From the NCBI GenBank assembly GCA_037482215.1, contig CP148074.1, positions 4,526,001 to 4,590,000 of the forward strand: a stretch of DNA of 64,000 bases. Direction: 5' to 3'. The notes below the pieces were generated by a model. The model saw nothing but the letters and a program-made list of their open reading frames with translations, searched no databases and had not been told where the DNA came from. The position numbers and the translations under genes were made by a program. The stretch comes from Pseudomonas mendocina (GTDB lineage Bacteria > Pseudomonadota > Gammaproteobacteria > Pseudomonadales > Pseudomonadaceae). Position 1 is the first letter of the stretch; every line of letters begins with the position of its first letter. Below, piece by piece: positions 43,489 to 52,501 of this stretch.

Positions 43489-44125
43489 CAGACCCCCTAG
43501 TCAGAATTGCATCACGGTAGAAATGCTAATTATGACTCAGTCAGCGCACAGGCGAAACCACGTAAGCTGTGCAGCCTTACAAGGTTTGCCCTTCCCTTTA
43601 CAAGGCGGACACACCCTATCAAAGCCAACAAATCAGTATTTGGTAAATGCTCATAACCAATTGTATTTAAAAAAAAAACCATTACCAAGGTGTGACAGCA
43701 CTATCAATGGACAGCTAAAACAGCAGATCAGACACGATAGAGCACCAACGCGAGATTCATATACTGGTATTAACAGCAATAGAAACTGGAACTATAGAAC
43801 CATCAAGGCACCCCGAGTGAAATACCAACACAGTAGGTGCAGAAAAGATTTCAGGTTGGCACTTAATTCAGAGAGAGATGGATCAGTCTCATAAAAGCTG
43901 GCCCTCGCTGACTTTGGGGTAATTCTAAAAACTGTCAGTCCCATCATCGCTGCGTTAAAACAGCCTCAAATGCTCATCTACACCTCGTAAACTGAGCTTT
44001 CCGCGTTTTTCTCCTTGCGCTAACTGCTTGAGCTACACGAAGTGTCTGGAATCTCTAATCCTCAAAAGCCGCGATTGATCCGACCCAAACATTGGGCGAA
44101 CCAGCATATAGATAGCCAAATCCCA
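43489..44125. other. Gene-poor AT-rich spacer
   Basis: No convincing gene. A 123-codon plus-strand frame (43523-43894) has implausible composition. It contains an A10 run near 43670 and presumably the wzz promoter. The part 43901-44110 resembles no element I can name. Confidence 0.45.
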
Positions 44126-44468
44126 CTATGCAATCGCCAGCCTATTCTCCACAACGACCTCGAAATTACCCTTTAGCCTCTGGCGCTCTTTCTCAATGGC
44201 GAACTGCACAAAATCGTTAGTAATGCTGACTACATCCAGTGTATCGGGGAAAGTCGGGAAAAACCTGATAGATGGGGGATTAAAACTTGCTATTTTCTTG
44301 AATCTGGCTGTTCTACTTCGTCGGTTCTGTTATGAAATGCTCAGGTTATCTGGCGAGGGATGAGTCAGCTTCCTCATGAAATGTCAGCTGATGTTTATTC
44401 TTCCTAGCAAAGGTGAGAAGGTCCCCATACGAAGCCACCGCAGCGCCGCAGCCAATGCCCAAGTAGGC
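44126..44468 (-). pseudogene. Decayed fragment of a second Wzz-type gene
   Basis: Conceptual translation of the minus strand in two frames gives pieces matching the intact Wzz next door. The first is LGIGCGAAVASYGDLLTFAR against its ARVGSAVSSYENRLEFARL; it ends in a stop. The second, in another frame, is SITNDFVQFAIEKERQRLKG then NFEVVVENRLA, against ARFTNDFISFAIDREREKLKG and DFEAMVANQLA, and ends in a TAG. Both lie in the same order and orientation as in the intact gene. Similarity is moderate, so this is an old, diverged copy rather than a fresh duplication. Confidence 0.8.
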
Positions 44469-44474
44469 TCTAAA

Positions 44475-44810
44475 CTACTTAGCAGGTTTAGACCTGATAT
44501 CAGCCAACAGCTTGTTGTAAGCATGCGACTCGTTCTTCAGCGCCATGCCTGACTCAACATGCCCAGTGCGGGTATTTTCTGCCGACCATTGGCAAATGGT
44601 TTGCACATCTACTTGTCGCATTTCACCAAAGCGGTCGCGCATGCGTAAGCGCAAGTGATGCTCGGAGCCAGGCTCCAGCAGATTGTCGCCGAGCATGCGC
44701 AGGCCACCCTCGGAGATATCTCCGACGTAACCAATCAACTGGTCATCTTCAACGCGACTGATCTTGATCCTGAACATCGAGCGGAAGGTGATTCGGGGGT
44801 GTTGGCGCAT
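44475..44810 (-). CDS. PilZ-domain protein (c-di-GMP receptor)
   Basis: A 111-residue single PilZ domain. The c-di-GMP-binding motifs are visible: an arginine motif near the N-terminus (RxxxR at R6-R10) and GDISEGG (DxSxGG) at about 29-35. Single-domain PilZ proteins pass the c-di-GMP signal to partners, often motility or polysaccharide systems. Its neighbours, a Wzz gene and lateral flagellar operons, make either plausible; the target is not known. Confidence 0.88.
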   Translation of the reverse strand: MRQHPRITFRSMFRIKISRVEDDQLIGYVGDISEGGLRMLGDNLLEPGSEHHLRLRMRDRFGEMRQVDVQTICQWSAENTRTGHVESGMALKNESHAYNKLLADIRSKPAK

Positions 44811-44978
44811 CTGGCTGGCCTTACTTATTGCGACTCCGGTTAACCGGGCGGGATTAGCACATTCTAAGGCGACCTAGGCACATTGAAAATTAAATCAGCT
44901 TGCTTGCGCACATCCCCACAGCATCAGAAGCAGGCATAAGGGCCTGAGACAAGACAGACGCTCCTCCATAACCATTCC

Positions 44979-44996
44979 TGTCTAACTAGTCAGACA
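44979..44996. promoter_or_regulatory. Palindrome upstream of katB
   Basis: TGTCTAACTAGTCAGACA is an 18-bp palindrome with one mismatched pair, about 110 bp before the katB start. It is a candidate operator. I could not fit a good OxyR site to this spacer (44811-45106), which holds no gene. Confidence 0.4.
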
Positions 44997-45106
44997 ATTA
45001 TTACCTATCGCTCGATTGCATCTTTTCAATTTAGATCAATGAGTTAGTCCACGTACGCTTGTCCCCATCGCGCTACAACGCGCTTTGCAAGCACGAGGTA
45101 ATCTCA

Positions 45107-46633
45107 ATGTCTATGACAACTCCATTTCGTCTGACCGCTACTGCACTGGCAGTTGGTGTGATGTCCTTGTCGGTTAATGCTGCCGACCTGACCCGCGATA
45201 ACGGCGCTGCCGTAGGTGACAACCAGAACTCGCAGACTGCTGGCGCTAACGGCCCGGTTCTTCTGCAAGACGTCCACTTGCTGCAAAAGCTGCAGCGCTT
45301 CGACCGTGAGCGTATCCCAGAGCGCGTTGTACACGCTCGCGGTACCGGTGCGCATGGTGAGTTCACCGCCAGCGCTGACCTCTCTGATCTGACCGTTGCC
45401 AGCCTGTTCACCCCAGGGAAGACCACTCCGGTGTTCGTGCGTTTCTCCAGCGTGGTTCACGGTAACCACAGCCCGGAAACCCTGCGCGACCCACGCGGCT
45501 TCGCCACCAAGTTCTATACCGCTGACGGTAACTGGGACCTGGTCGGTAACAACTTCCCGACGTTCTTTATCCGCGACGCCATCAAGTTCCCGGACATGGT
45601 TCACGCCTTTAAGCCTGACCCAGACAAAAACTACGGCACCGACAAAACCTTGTTTGACTTCTTCAGTCATGTACCGGAAGCAACCCGTACACTGACTCAG
45701 CTGTTCTCCAACTATGGCACCCCGGCTACCTATCGCCACATGGACGGCAGCTCGGTTCACGCCTACAAATTCGTGAATGCCAAGGGCGAGTACAACTATG
45801 TGAAGTTCAACTGGAAAAGCCAGCAGGGCGTGAAAAACCACGACCCGAAAGAAGCTGAGCGCGTTCAGGGTAAAGACTTCAACCACATGAGCCGCGACCT
45901 GATCACTGCGATCAACGCCGGTGACTATCCGAAATGGGACCTGTACGTTCAGATCATCAAGCCTGAAGACCTGAGCAAGTTCGAGTACGACCCACTGGAC
46001 GCCACCAAAATCTGGCCTGATGTTCCGGAGAAGAAAGTCGGCACAATGGTTCTGAACAAGAATCCAGCCAACATCTTCCAGGAAACCGAGCAGGTTGCCA
46101 TGGCTCCGGCCAACACCATTCCGGGTATTGAGCCGTCGGAAGACCGCCTGCTGCAAGGTCGCATGTTCAGCTACGCCGACACCCAGATGTATCGTTTGGG
46201 CGCCAACCACCAGCTGCTGCCGATCAACCAGCCGAAGGTTGCGGTCAACAGCAACAACCAGGACGGCGCGCATAACACTGGCGCACGTACCGGTGAGGTG
46301 AACTACGAGCCGAGCCGCATGCAGCCTAAACCGCAACCGGCCGTAGCCCGTTACAGCCAGCTGCCGCTGCAAGGTACCACTCAGCAGCAGAAGATCTACA
46401 AAGAGCAGAACTTCAAGCAGGCGGGCGAACTGTACCGTTCCTTCTCCCGCAAGGAGAAAGCTGACCTGATCGCCACCCTCGGCGGCGCTCTGGCCGGTGC
46501 AGAAGACGAAGCCAAGCATCACATGCTGTCGTTCTTCTACAAGGCTGATGCCGATTACGGCAAAGGCCTGACCAAAGTAGCTAAAGGTGACCTGAGCCGC
46601 GTTCAAGCTCTGGCAGCCAAACTGCAAGACTGA
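45107..46633 (+). CDS. katB: Periplasmic monofunctional catalase KatB
   Basis: A 508-residue haem catalase that breaks down hydrogen peroxide. A signal peptide (residues 1-25, cleaved near VNAADL) marks it as exported, like KatB of P. aeruginosa. The active site is visible: RVVHARGTGAHGEF with the catalytic histidine, GNNFPTFFIRDAIKFPD with the asparagine, and the haem-ligand tyrosine in RMFSYADTQMYRLG. The ATG at 45107 after a GAGG site is preferred to an in-frame start at 45059. The following ankyrin gene forms the known katB-ankB pair. Confidence 0.94.
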   Translation: MSMTTPFRLTATALAVGVMSLSVNAADLTRDNGAAVGDNQNSQTAGANGPVLLQDVHLLQKLQRFDRERIPERVVHARGTGAHGEFTASADLSDLTVASLFTPGKTTPVFVRFSSVVHGNHSPETLRDPRGFATKFYTADGNWDLVGNNFPTFFIRDAIKFPDMVHAFKPDPDKNYGTDKTLFDFFSHVPEATRTLTQLFSNYGTPATYRHMDGSSVHAYKFVNAKGEYNYVKFNWKSQQGVKNHDPKEAERVQGKDFNHMSRDLITAINAGDYPKWDLYVQIIKPEDLSKFEYDPLDATKIWPDVPEKKVGTMVLNKNPANIFQETEQVAMAPANTIPGIEPSEDRLLQGRMFSYADTQMYRLGANHQLLPINQPKVAVNSNNQDGAHNTGARTGEVNYEPSRMQPKPQPAVARYSQLPLQGTTQQQKIYKEQNFKQAGELYRSFSRKEKADLIATLGGALAGAEDEAKHHMLSFFYKADADYGKGLTKVAKGDLSRVQALAAKLQD

Positions 46634-46643
46634 TGTAAACCGG

Positions 46644-46666
46644 AGCCCGCCCCACAAGGGCGGGCT
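46644..46666 (+). terminator. Hairpin between katB and ankB
   Basis: AGCCCGCCC (46644-46652) pairs with GGGCGGGCT (46658-46666); only a weak T-rich tail follows, so partial read-through to ankB is likely. Confidence 0.65.
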
Positions 46667-46689
46667 TCATTCGTTACAGGAGACTAAGC

Positions 46690-47253
46690 ATGACTCGCGT
46701 TATTCCTTTGATCCTGATTCTGAGCCTGTTCAGTGGCTTCAGCCATGCTGCCGAGACAGCAGATCAACTTAACCAGGCAACGGTCAGCCAACGCCTCGCT
46801 GACTACTTATTTAACGCTGCCCGCCAGGGTGATCAGGCAATCCTCAACGAATTTATTCAAGCCGGTTACGACCTCGACCGACAAGACCAGAAAGGCTATA
46901 CCGCTCTGATTCTGGCGGCGTACAACGGTCACGCCGATGCAGTCGACTTGTTACTGGCAGCCGGTGCCAACCCCTGCACCGAAGACAAGCGTGGCAATAC
47001 GGCGCTGATGGGTGCCATCTTCAAGGGTGAGCTGCGTATCGCCCGTACCCTGCTCAACGCAGCGTGCAATCCCGACCAACGCAATAATGCGGGGCAGACA
47101 CCTGCCATGTATGCAGCTCTTTTCCAGCGCACCGAGATACTTGAGTCATTGCGCGAGAAAGGCGCCGACCTTGAGGCAACGGATGCCATGGGCAACAGCG
47201 TCAATGAGTTGCTTGAAGGCAATGTGAAGGGCACACCCCAAACACGTCAGTGA
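46690..47253 (+). CDS. ankB: Ankyrin-repeat protein AnkB
   Basis: A 187-residue protein with a signal peptide (ending FSGFSHAAET) and about four ankyrin repeats: GYTALILAAYNGHADAVDLL, GNTALMGAIFKGELRIARTL and GQTPAMYAALFQRTEILESL are clear. In P. aeruginosa the gene next to katB encodes a membrane-associated ankyrin protein needed for full KatB activity. It lies 56 bp after katB, beyond a weak terminator, and has an ACAGGAG ribosome-binding site. Confidence 0.92.
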   Translation: MTRVIPLILILSLFSGFSHAAETADQLNQATVSQRLADYLFNAARQGDQAILNEFIQAGYDLDRQDQKGYTALILAAYNGHADAVDLLLAAGANPCTEDKRGNTALMGAIFKGELRIARTLLNAACNPDQRNNAGQTPAMYAALFQRTEILESLREKGADLEATDAMGNSVNELLEGNVKGTPQTRQ

Positions 47254-47268
47254 GCTGTTGTCGCCCTG

Positions 47269-47802
47269 CTACCACTCATTTTCTTCGACGGGCCTGACAT
47301 TCTGAGCATCTAGCGCATAAGCGGCATCAGCCAGCTCATTATTAACCTGCTCGATCTTCATCTTGCCGGTTACCCAAAGTGGCGCATAGATGTCGTCAAG
47401 GCTAATGCCTTTAGGGTAGCGAACCAGCACCAGCTGGTTAGGAGGTGGGGGTGGAACATGAATACAGGCCCCTGGATACGGCACCAGAAAAAACAACGTG
47501 CTGTTGCCCTTACTGTCGCTTTCCAGCGGAACCGGGTATCCGCCCAGACGGACATCTTTACCGTCAAAGGCGGGTACCGTTTTGCTTGAGTACATCACGT
47601 CTGGCAGCCCTTTATCCTGCTGCCTAAGCCCGCCGGGACCATAGAAGCCACTGTCTTGCTCGGCTCCGTCATGGGTAATTTCCGGCATATTCTCTAAAGC
47701 CTGGCGATCCGCCTCTGGCATCAGCTCCAGCCAGTCCGTTTCAGGTATATCAGCCCAGGCTAGGGAACAACTCAACAGCAGAGGTAACAGCAGATAACGC
47801 AT
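47269..47802 (-). CDS. DUF3299-family exported protein
   Basis: A 177-residue protein with a signal peptide (LLLPLLLSCSLAWA). The mature part matches DUF3299: LGGYPVPLESD, LFFLVPYPGACIHVPPPPPN and a closing PLWVTGKMKIE. The conserved cysteine and histidine lie in GACIHVPPP. The function is unknown; family members are often found near lipoprotein or metal-related transport genes. The ATG at 47802 is preferred to a GTG four codons upstream. It converges with ankB with only 15 bp between the stops. Confidence 0.85.
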   Translation of the reverse strand: MRYLLLPLLLSCSLAWADIPETDWLELMPEADRQALENMPEITHDGAEQDSGFYGPGGLRQQDKGLPDVMYSSKTVPAFDGKDVRLGGYPVPLESDSKGNSTLFFLVPYPGACIHVPPPPPNQLVLVRYPKGISLDDIYAPLWVTGKMKIEQVNNELADAAYALDAQNVRPVEENEW

Positions 47803-47829
47803 TGATGTACTCACAATCCAGCGGGAGGC

Positions 47830-48075
47830 TTATTTCTTGGAAACCAGCCCGTAGATTACCAGCAACACCACCGCACCAATCACTGCACCGATAAAACCTG
47901 CAGCCTGGCCAGCTTTATAAATACCCAGCGCCTGGCCGCCATAGGTGGCCGCAAAGGAACCAGCGATCCCCAGCACAATAGTCATGATCCAGCCCATGCT
48001 GTCATCACCGGGTTTAATGAAGCGTGCTACCAAGCCAACGATCAGACCGATAAAGATTGTGCCAATAATGCCCAT
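47830..48075 (-). CDS. GlsB/YeaQ/YmgE-family stress-response membrane protein
   Basis: An 81-residue membrane protein with three glycine-rich helices: GIIGTIFIGLIVGLVARFI with the typical KPGDDSMG turn, IVLGIAGSFAATYGG and AVIGAVVLLVIYGLV. It is of the transglycosylase-associated/YeaQ family, induced by stress, with no known activity. The ATG at 48075 has an AGGGAG ribosome-binding site; a longer frame from 48105 has none. Confidence 0.9.
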   Translation of the reverse strand: MGIIGTIFIGLIVGLVARFIKPGDDSMGWIMTIVLGIAGSFAATYGGQALGIYKAGQAAGFIGAVIGAVVLLVIYGLVSKK

Positions 48076-48287
48076 TGTGAATCTCCCTATAGAACAAATA
48101 TGCAATTGGTCAGTTATCTGACCGGTAATTAGCTAGTCAGTTCTAATTACCTCCTGCAGGACTCGCCAAAGCACTTCAACTAAGCGCCAAGCACTGGCGT
48201 CCATTCCATCAGCTTAGCTGCTATGGCGTCGTTCGCAGCTGAACCGCCCAACCGTTCAGCGCACTGAGTAAAGTGCGCACAAATAAA

Positions 48288-48320
48288 AAGGGCCTGAGCG
48301 CTTACGCAACTCAGGCCCTT
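48288..48320 (-). terminator. Rho-independent terminator of purE-purK
   Basis: AAGGGCCTGAG (48288-48298) pairs with CTCAGGCCCTT (48310-48320). On the minus strand it is followed by TTTTTATTTG, 19 bp after the purK stop. Confidence 0.9.
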
Positions 48321-48338
48321 TCGGGTAGCGCGGAATGA

Positions 48339-49424
48339 TCAGCTCTTGCTGATCAGTGCCTCAACAGCAGCGACCTGGCGATCCAACGTCTCACGATCAG
48401 CACAACGCAAAGTGGCATGGCCGACTTTACGCCCGGCCTTGAACGCCTTGCCGTAGTGATGCAGGTGGCAGCCGTCGACAGCAATCACCTGATCCACCGG
48501 CGGTACTTCACCGATAAAGTTGATCATTGCGCTCTCGCCCACTTTGGCCGTGGAACCCAGCGGCAAGCCCGCAACGGCACGCAGGTGGTTCTCGAACTGG
48601 CTGCACTCGGCGCCTTCGATGGTCCAGTGCCCGGAGTTGTGCACACGTGGAGCAATCTCGTTGGCCTTCAGGCCGCCATCAACTTCGAAGAATTCGAATG
48701 CCAGCACGCCGACATAGTCCAGCTTGGTCAGCACGCGACTTACGTAATCTTCTGCCAGCGCCTGCAGCGGGTGATTGCTGCTGGCGATGGACAGGCCAAG
48801 AATGCCGCTGTCGTGACGGTTGTGCACCAGCGGGTAGAAACGGGTCTCACCGTCGCGGCCGCGTACAGCCACCAGCGAGACTTCGCCAGTGAACGGCACA
48901 AAACCTTCGAGGATGCACGGCACGCTGCCCAACTCGGCAAATGCACCCGTCACATCTTCCGGCTTGCGCAGTACTTTCTGGCCCTTGCCGTCATAGCCCA
49001 AGGTGCGGGTTTTCATCACCGCAGGCAGGCCGATGCTGGCGACTGCCGCATCAAGATCCGCCTGGGACTGAATATCCGCGAACTCAGGCGTCGGGATGCC
49101 CAAGTCTTTGAACATCGACTTCTCGAACCAGCGGTCGCGGGCAATGCGCAGCGCTTCGGCGCTCGGATAAACCGGTACGAACTGGGACAGGAAAGCGACG
49201 GTTTCAGCCGGGACACTTTCGAACTCGAAGGTCACCAGATCGACCTCATCGGCCAGTTGGCGCAGATGATCCTGATCGCCGTAATCGGCGCGCAGATGCT
49301 CGCCCAGCGCCTGAGCACAGGCATCCGGTGCCGGATCAAGGAATGCAAAGTTCATCCCCAGCGGCGTGCCTGCCAGGGCCAGCATGCGACCGAGCTGGCC
49401 GCCACCGATTACACCAATCTTCAT
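48339..49424 (-). CDS. purK: 5-(carboxyamino)imidazole ribonucleotide synthase PurK
   Basis: A 361-residue ATP-grasp enzyme. It carboxylates AIR with bicarbonate and ATP in purine synthesis. The N-terminus has the family mark GVIGGGQLGRMLA; FEFFEVDGGLKANEIAPRVHNSG (within it KANEIAPRVHNSGHWT) holds the metal-binding core. It follows purE with a 5-bp gap; together they do the AIR-to-CAIR step. Confidence 0.96.
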   Translation of the reverse strand: MKIGVIGGGQLGRMLALAGTPLGMNFAFLDPAPDACAQALGEHLRADYGDQDHLRQLADEVDLVTFEFESVPAETVAFLSQFVPVYPSAEALRIARDRWFEKSMFKDLGIPTPEFADIQSQADLDAAVASIGLPAVMKTRTLGYDGKGQKVLRKPEDVTGAFAELGSVPCILEGFVPFTGEVSLVAVRGRDGETRFYPLVHNRHDSGILGLSIASSNHPLQALAEDYVSRVLTKLDYVGVLAFEFFEVDGGLKANEIAPRVHNSGHWTIEGAECSQFENHLRAVAGLPLGSTAKVGESAMINFIGEVPPVDQVIAVDGCHLHHYGKAFKAGRKVGHATLRCADRETLDRQVAAVEALISKS

Positions 49425-49429
49425 ACTAC

Positions 49430-49921
49430 TCAGGCCTCACGTGGGTCTGGATTGTCCAGAACAGTGTCAGTCTGCTCTTTACGGAATTGCTTCAGACGCT
49501 CATGGAACTGCGGATGCTTGTGGCCCAGAATGCTGGCCGACAGCAAGGCTGCGTTCACTGCACCGGCTTTGCCGATGGCCAGAGTGGCCACCGGAATACC
49601 GGCCGGCATCTGCACAATCGACAGCAGCGAATCAACGCCCGACAGCACGGCGGATTGTACCGGCACACCCAGCACCGGCAGGTGCGTCTTGGCCGCACAC
49701 ATGCCCGGCAGGTGTGCAGCGCCACCGGCGCCCGCAATAATCACCTCAATGCCACGGCCTTCGGCTTCTTCGGCGTACTGGAACAGCAAATCCGGCGTGC
49801 GGTGCGCAGACACCACCTTCACCTCGTAGGGAATGCCCAGTTTGTCCAGCATCTCGGCGGTGTGGCTAAGGGTGGACCAATCGGACTTGGAGCCCATGAT
49901 CACGCCAACCAGTGCGCTCAT
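49430..49921 (-). CDS. purE: N5-carboxyaminoimidazole ribonucleotide mutase PurE
   Basis: A 163-residue enzyme that moves the carboxyl group of N5-CAIR to form CAIR. Family motifs: [11 protein letters not shown] at 7-17, [11 protein letters not shown] and [13 protein letters not shown]. It is the first gene of the purE-purK operon. A perfect 12-bp hairpin lies in its leader at 49968-50001. Confidence 0.96.
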   Translation of the reverse strand: MSALVGVIMGSKSDWSTLSHTAEMLDKLGIPYEVKVVSAHRTPDLLFQYAEEAEGRGIEVIIAGAGGAAHLPGMCAAKTHLPVLGVPVQSAVLSGVDSLLSIVQMPAGIPVATLAIGKAGAVNAALLSASILGHKHPQFHERLKQFRKEQTDTVLDNPDPREA

Positions 49922-49967
49922 CGTCGTGCCTCATCAGTAAATGGCGCCCTCTGGCGCGGCAAAAACC

Positions 49968-50001
49968 AACAAGCCACGCGGGATAACCGGCGTGGCTTGT
50001 T
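49968..50001 (-). promoter_or_regulatory. Hairpin in the purE leader region
   Basis: AACAAGCCACGC (49968-49979) and GCGTGGCTTGTT (49990-50001) form a perfect 12-bp stem with a 10-base loop, 47-80 bp before the purE start. On the minus strand it is followed by GGTTTTTGCC, so it could act as an attenuator; no minus-strand gene lies upstream for it to terminate. The rest of the spacer to 50297 holds no clear gene. Confidence 0.5.
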
Positions 50002-50297
50002 TGCGAATTCTGTCTGGCATGGCCAGTCAGGAACCGCGCAGTATACCGGAAACCCTATGCACTCGTGCAGCTGTTGCTACCGTTTATCGAGCGACGCCCA
50101 TCCCCTTCTATCAGCGGAAAGCCGCCGAGCCAGAAAACAATATGATCAAAAAACGCCCAAGCAACGCACTAAATCCGTGCAACCGCTCAACGTCGTCACG
50201 CAGGCTTTAGCTTAAGTAGTGGGGAGGATGTAACACCCACACCGCACGGCATAGAACTTGCGTGCATAAAATGACCTGAACAGCTGTGGTTGCCCTG

Positions 50298-51290
50298 ATG
50301 TTGCACGCTCATCTGACTACCCTGCATGTGGTTTCGCAGATTCTTAAGATTTTCAACGCTGATGCAGAGCTGACATTGACCTTGCTGGCCGGCAGCAACA
50401 TCGCGCCAGACGATCTGCGCAGTGCCGACACCCGCATCACCCGCATCCAAGAGTTGCAGGTCTGCTCTAATGCCCTGCAACTGCGCAACGACCTGGGCCT
50501 GGAGCTGGGCCGCCGCATGCATGTGTCGGCCTATGGCCTGATCGGTTACGCCGCCCTCTCAAGTGCCACCTTTGGTGACGCTTGGCGCCTGCTTCTGCAA
50601 TACCCCGCGTTGCTTGGTACCTACTTCAAACTGGACATGCAGCTCGAAGGCGAACTGGCCTGGGTCAGCGCCAGCCACTACCAGCACAACCCGGAACTGG
50701 AAGTGTTCAACGTGGAAATGTGCCTAGGCTCGCTAAAGCTGATCAGTGATGACTTGCTCGGCCAGCCCCTGCCCCTGAGCGCCGCTCAGTTCAGCTACAG
50801 CGAACCGCATTACCTGGACAGTTATCCACAAACATTTCCGTGTCCACTGCAATTCGATACGCAGCGCAATGCTTTCGCCTTTCCCGCCAGTTGGCTGGAG
50901 CGCCCGTTACCGCTGGCTGACGGCGTCACCCATCGAGAGATGCTGGAACGCTGCCGCAAACAAAACACCGAGTTCACCACCCGCCAGGCGTGGCTTTCGC
51001 GCATACGGCAGCTGCTCGCCGAGCAGCTCAATGCACCGCCCGGCCTTGAAGGCCTTGCGCAGCAAATGCACTGCTCACCCCGCACCCTGCGCCGCCACTT
51101 ACAGGAGCTGGGCACCCATTATCAGGAGCTGTTAGACGAATTGCGCTTCGAGCAGGCCAAGAACCTGCTGAGCCAGAAAGACTGGCCCGTCTGCCGCATC
51201 GCCGAGCACTTGGGCTTCAGTGAAACCGCCAGTTTTCGCCACGCGTTTCAACGCTGGAGCGGCGTAGCGCCCAGCCATTTCCGAGCGTGA
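50298..51290 (+). CDS. AraC-family transcriptional regulator (OruR/ArgR-like subgroup)
   Basis: A regulator of about 330 residues. The N-terminal two thirds form the arabinose-binding-like (Arabinose_bd) domain, with GLELGRRMHVSAYGLIGYAA typical of the subgroup. The C-terminal AraC domain has two helix-turn-helix units: LEGLAQQMHCSPRTLRRHL and CRIAEHLGFSETASFRHAF, ending RWSGVAPSHFRA. A GTG at 50286 would add four residues. It lies 155 bp before the acetylpolyamine amidohydrolase gene on the same strand and may control it; that is inference. Confidence 0.88.
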   Translation: MLHAHLTTLHVVSQILKIFNADAELTLTLLAGSNIAPDDLRSADTRITRIQELQVCSNALQLRNDLGLELGRRMHVSAYGLIGYAALSSATFGDAWRLLLQYPALLGTYFKLDMQLEGELAWVSASHYQHNPELEVFNVEMCLGSLKLISDDLLGQPLPLSAAQFSYSEPHYLDSYPQTFPCPLQFDTQRNAFAFPASWLERPLPLADGVTHREMLERCRKQNTEFTTRQAWLSRIRQLLAEQLNAPPGLEGLAQQMHCSPRTLRRHLQELGTHYQELLDELRFEQAKNLLSQKDWPVCRIAEHLGFSETASFRHAFQRWSGVAPSHFRA

Positions 51291-51444
51291 TTTCACTTGG
51301 CCAAGATCGCGGTGATGTCTTCACTGTTTGCTCTGGCCGAAAAATTTGGCCACTTCGATCCCCTTTTGGCCGTTACCAGCGTTCAAAGCAGTCGCCAACG
51401 GTGGGAAAAATGACTCCACAACAACAAGCCTCGGAGTCACCAGC

Positions 51445-52473
51445 ATGCTGACCATATACAGCGACGATCACCACCTGCACCACGGCAGCTGCGAGCTGAT
51501 CGACGGCCAACTGATGCCTTGCTTCGAGAAGCCGCAACGGGCTGATCACATCCTGCAACGGGTGAAAGACCGCCAAATCGGCGAAATTCGCGGCCCAAAC
51601 GATTACGGCCTAGCGCCAATTGAACGCATTCACAGCCGCGATTATCTGAACTTCTTCAAAGGCGCCTGGGCACGTTGGCAGGAGCAGAATGGCAAGGGCG
51701 ACCTGCTTCCGTTCACCTGGCCAGCGCGCACCCTGCGCCACAAATGCCCGACCGACCTGCACGGCCAGCTCGGCTTCTACAGCTTCGACGGCGGTGCACC
51801 GATCACCGCTGGCACTTGGCAAGCCGCCTACAGTGCAGCGCAGGTTGCCCTCACCGCTCAAGCCGAAATCAGCGCCGGTGCCCACAGCGCCTTCGCCCTG
51901 TGCCGTCCGCCAGGACACCACGCCGCTGGCGATCTGATGGGCGGCTACTGCTACCTGAACAACGCTGCCATTGCCGCCCAGGCCTTCCTGGATGAGGGCA
52001 AAAAGCGCGTGGCCATCCTCGATGTGGACTACCACCATGGCAACGGTACGCAGGACATTTTCTACAGCCGCAACGACGTGCTGTTCGCCTCCATCCACGG
52101 CGACCCGGCCGAAGAGTTCCCATTCTTCTTAGGCTTCGAAGATGAGCGCGGCGAAGGCGCTGGAGAGGGTTTCAACTTCAACTACCCGCTCCCCATGGGC
52201 AGCCCGTATTCAGTCTGGGGCGCCGCCCTTGAAGATGCTTGCCAGCGCATTGCGGCATTTGATGCAGAAGTGATCGTGGTGTCCCTGGGCGTAGACACCT
52301 TTAAAGACGATCCGATTTCACAGTTCAAACTCGACAGCCCGGATTACCTGGCGATGGGGCGGCGTATTGCTGTGCTGGGTAAACCGACACTGTTTGTGAT
52401 GGAAGGCGGATACGCGGTGGAGGCCATTGGCGTCAACGCGGTGAACGTTTTGGAAGGGTTCGAAGGCGCATAA
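51445..52473 (+). CDS. Acetylpolyamine amidohydrolase (histone deacetylase family)
   Basis: A 342-residue zinc hydrolase that removes acetyl groups from acetylated polyamines. Motifs: HSAFALCRPPGHHAAGDLMG with the paired active-site histidines, GYCYLNNAAIAA, the zinc-binding ILDVDYHHGNGTQDIF and FVMEGGYAV. The length fits bacterial AphA/AphB enzymes. The ATG at 51445 (MLTIYSDDHHLHHG) is preferred to upstream starts. A polyamine-binding protein gene follows 28 bp later and is probably co-transcribed. Confidence 0.93.
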   Translation: MLTIYSDDHHLHHGSCELIDGQLMPCFEKPQRADHILQRVKDRQIGEIRGPNDYGLAPIERIHSRDYLNFFKGAWARWQEQNGKGDLLPFTWPARTLRHKCPTDLHGQLGFYSFDGGAPITAGTWQAAYSAAQVALTAQAEISAGAHSAFALCRPPGHHAAGDLMGGYCYLNNAAIAAQAFLDEGKKRVAILDVDYHHGNGTQDIFYSRNDVLFASIHGDPAEEFPFFLGFEDERGEGAGEGFNFNYPLPMGSPYSVWGAALEDACQRIAAFDAEVIVVSLGVDTFKDDPISQFKLDSPDYLAMGRRIAVLGKPTLFVMEGGYAVEAIGVNAVNVLEGFEGA

Positions 52474-52501
52474 GTGCCACTCATAAATATTAAGGGGAAG
52501 C

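Noticed and set aside
43523..43894. 123-codon plus-strand frame as a gene
   Set aside because: Composition is implausible (many Asn, Lys, Arg and Gln in short runs) and no ribosome-binding site or motif is present.
44997..45106. OxyR binding site before katB
   Set aside because: An ATAG-N-T match at GATAGGTAATAATTG (minus strand) fits only one quarter of the OxyR pattern well; too weak to call.
45104..46657. 517-codon minus-strand frame opposite katB
   Set aside because: Catalase motifs on the plus strand are complete; this frame has no recognisable domain.
50286..50297. GTG start for the AraC-type regulator
   Set aside because: The four extra residues have no support and the spacing to any purine-rich site is no better than for the ATG at 50298.
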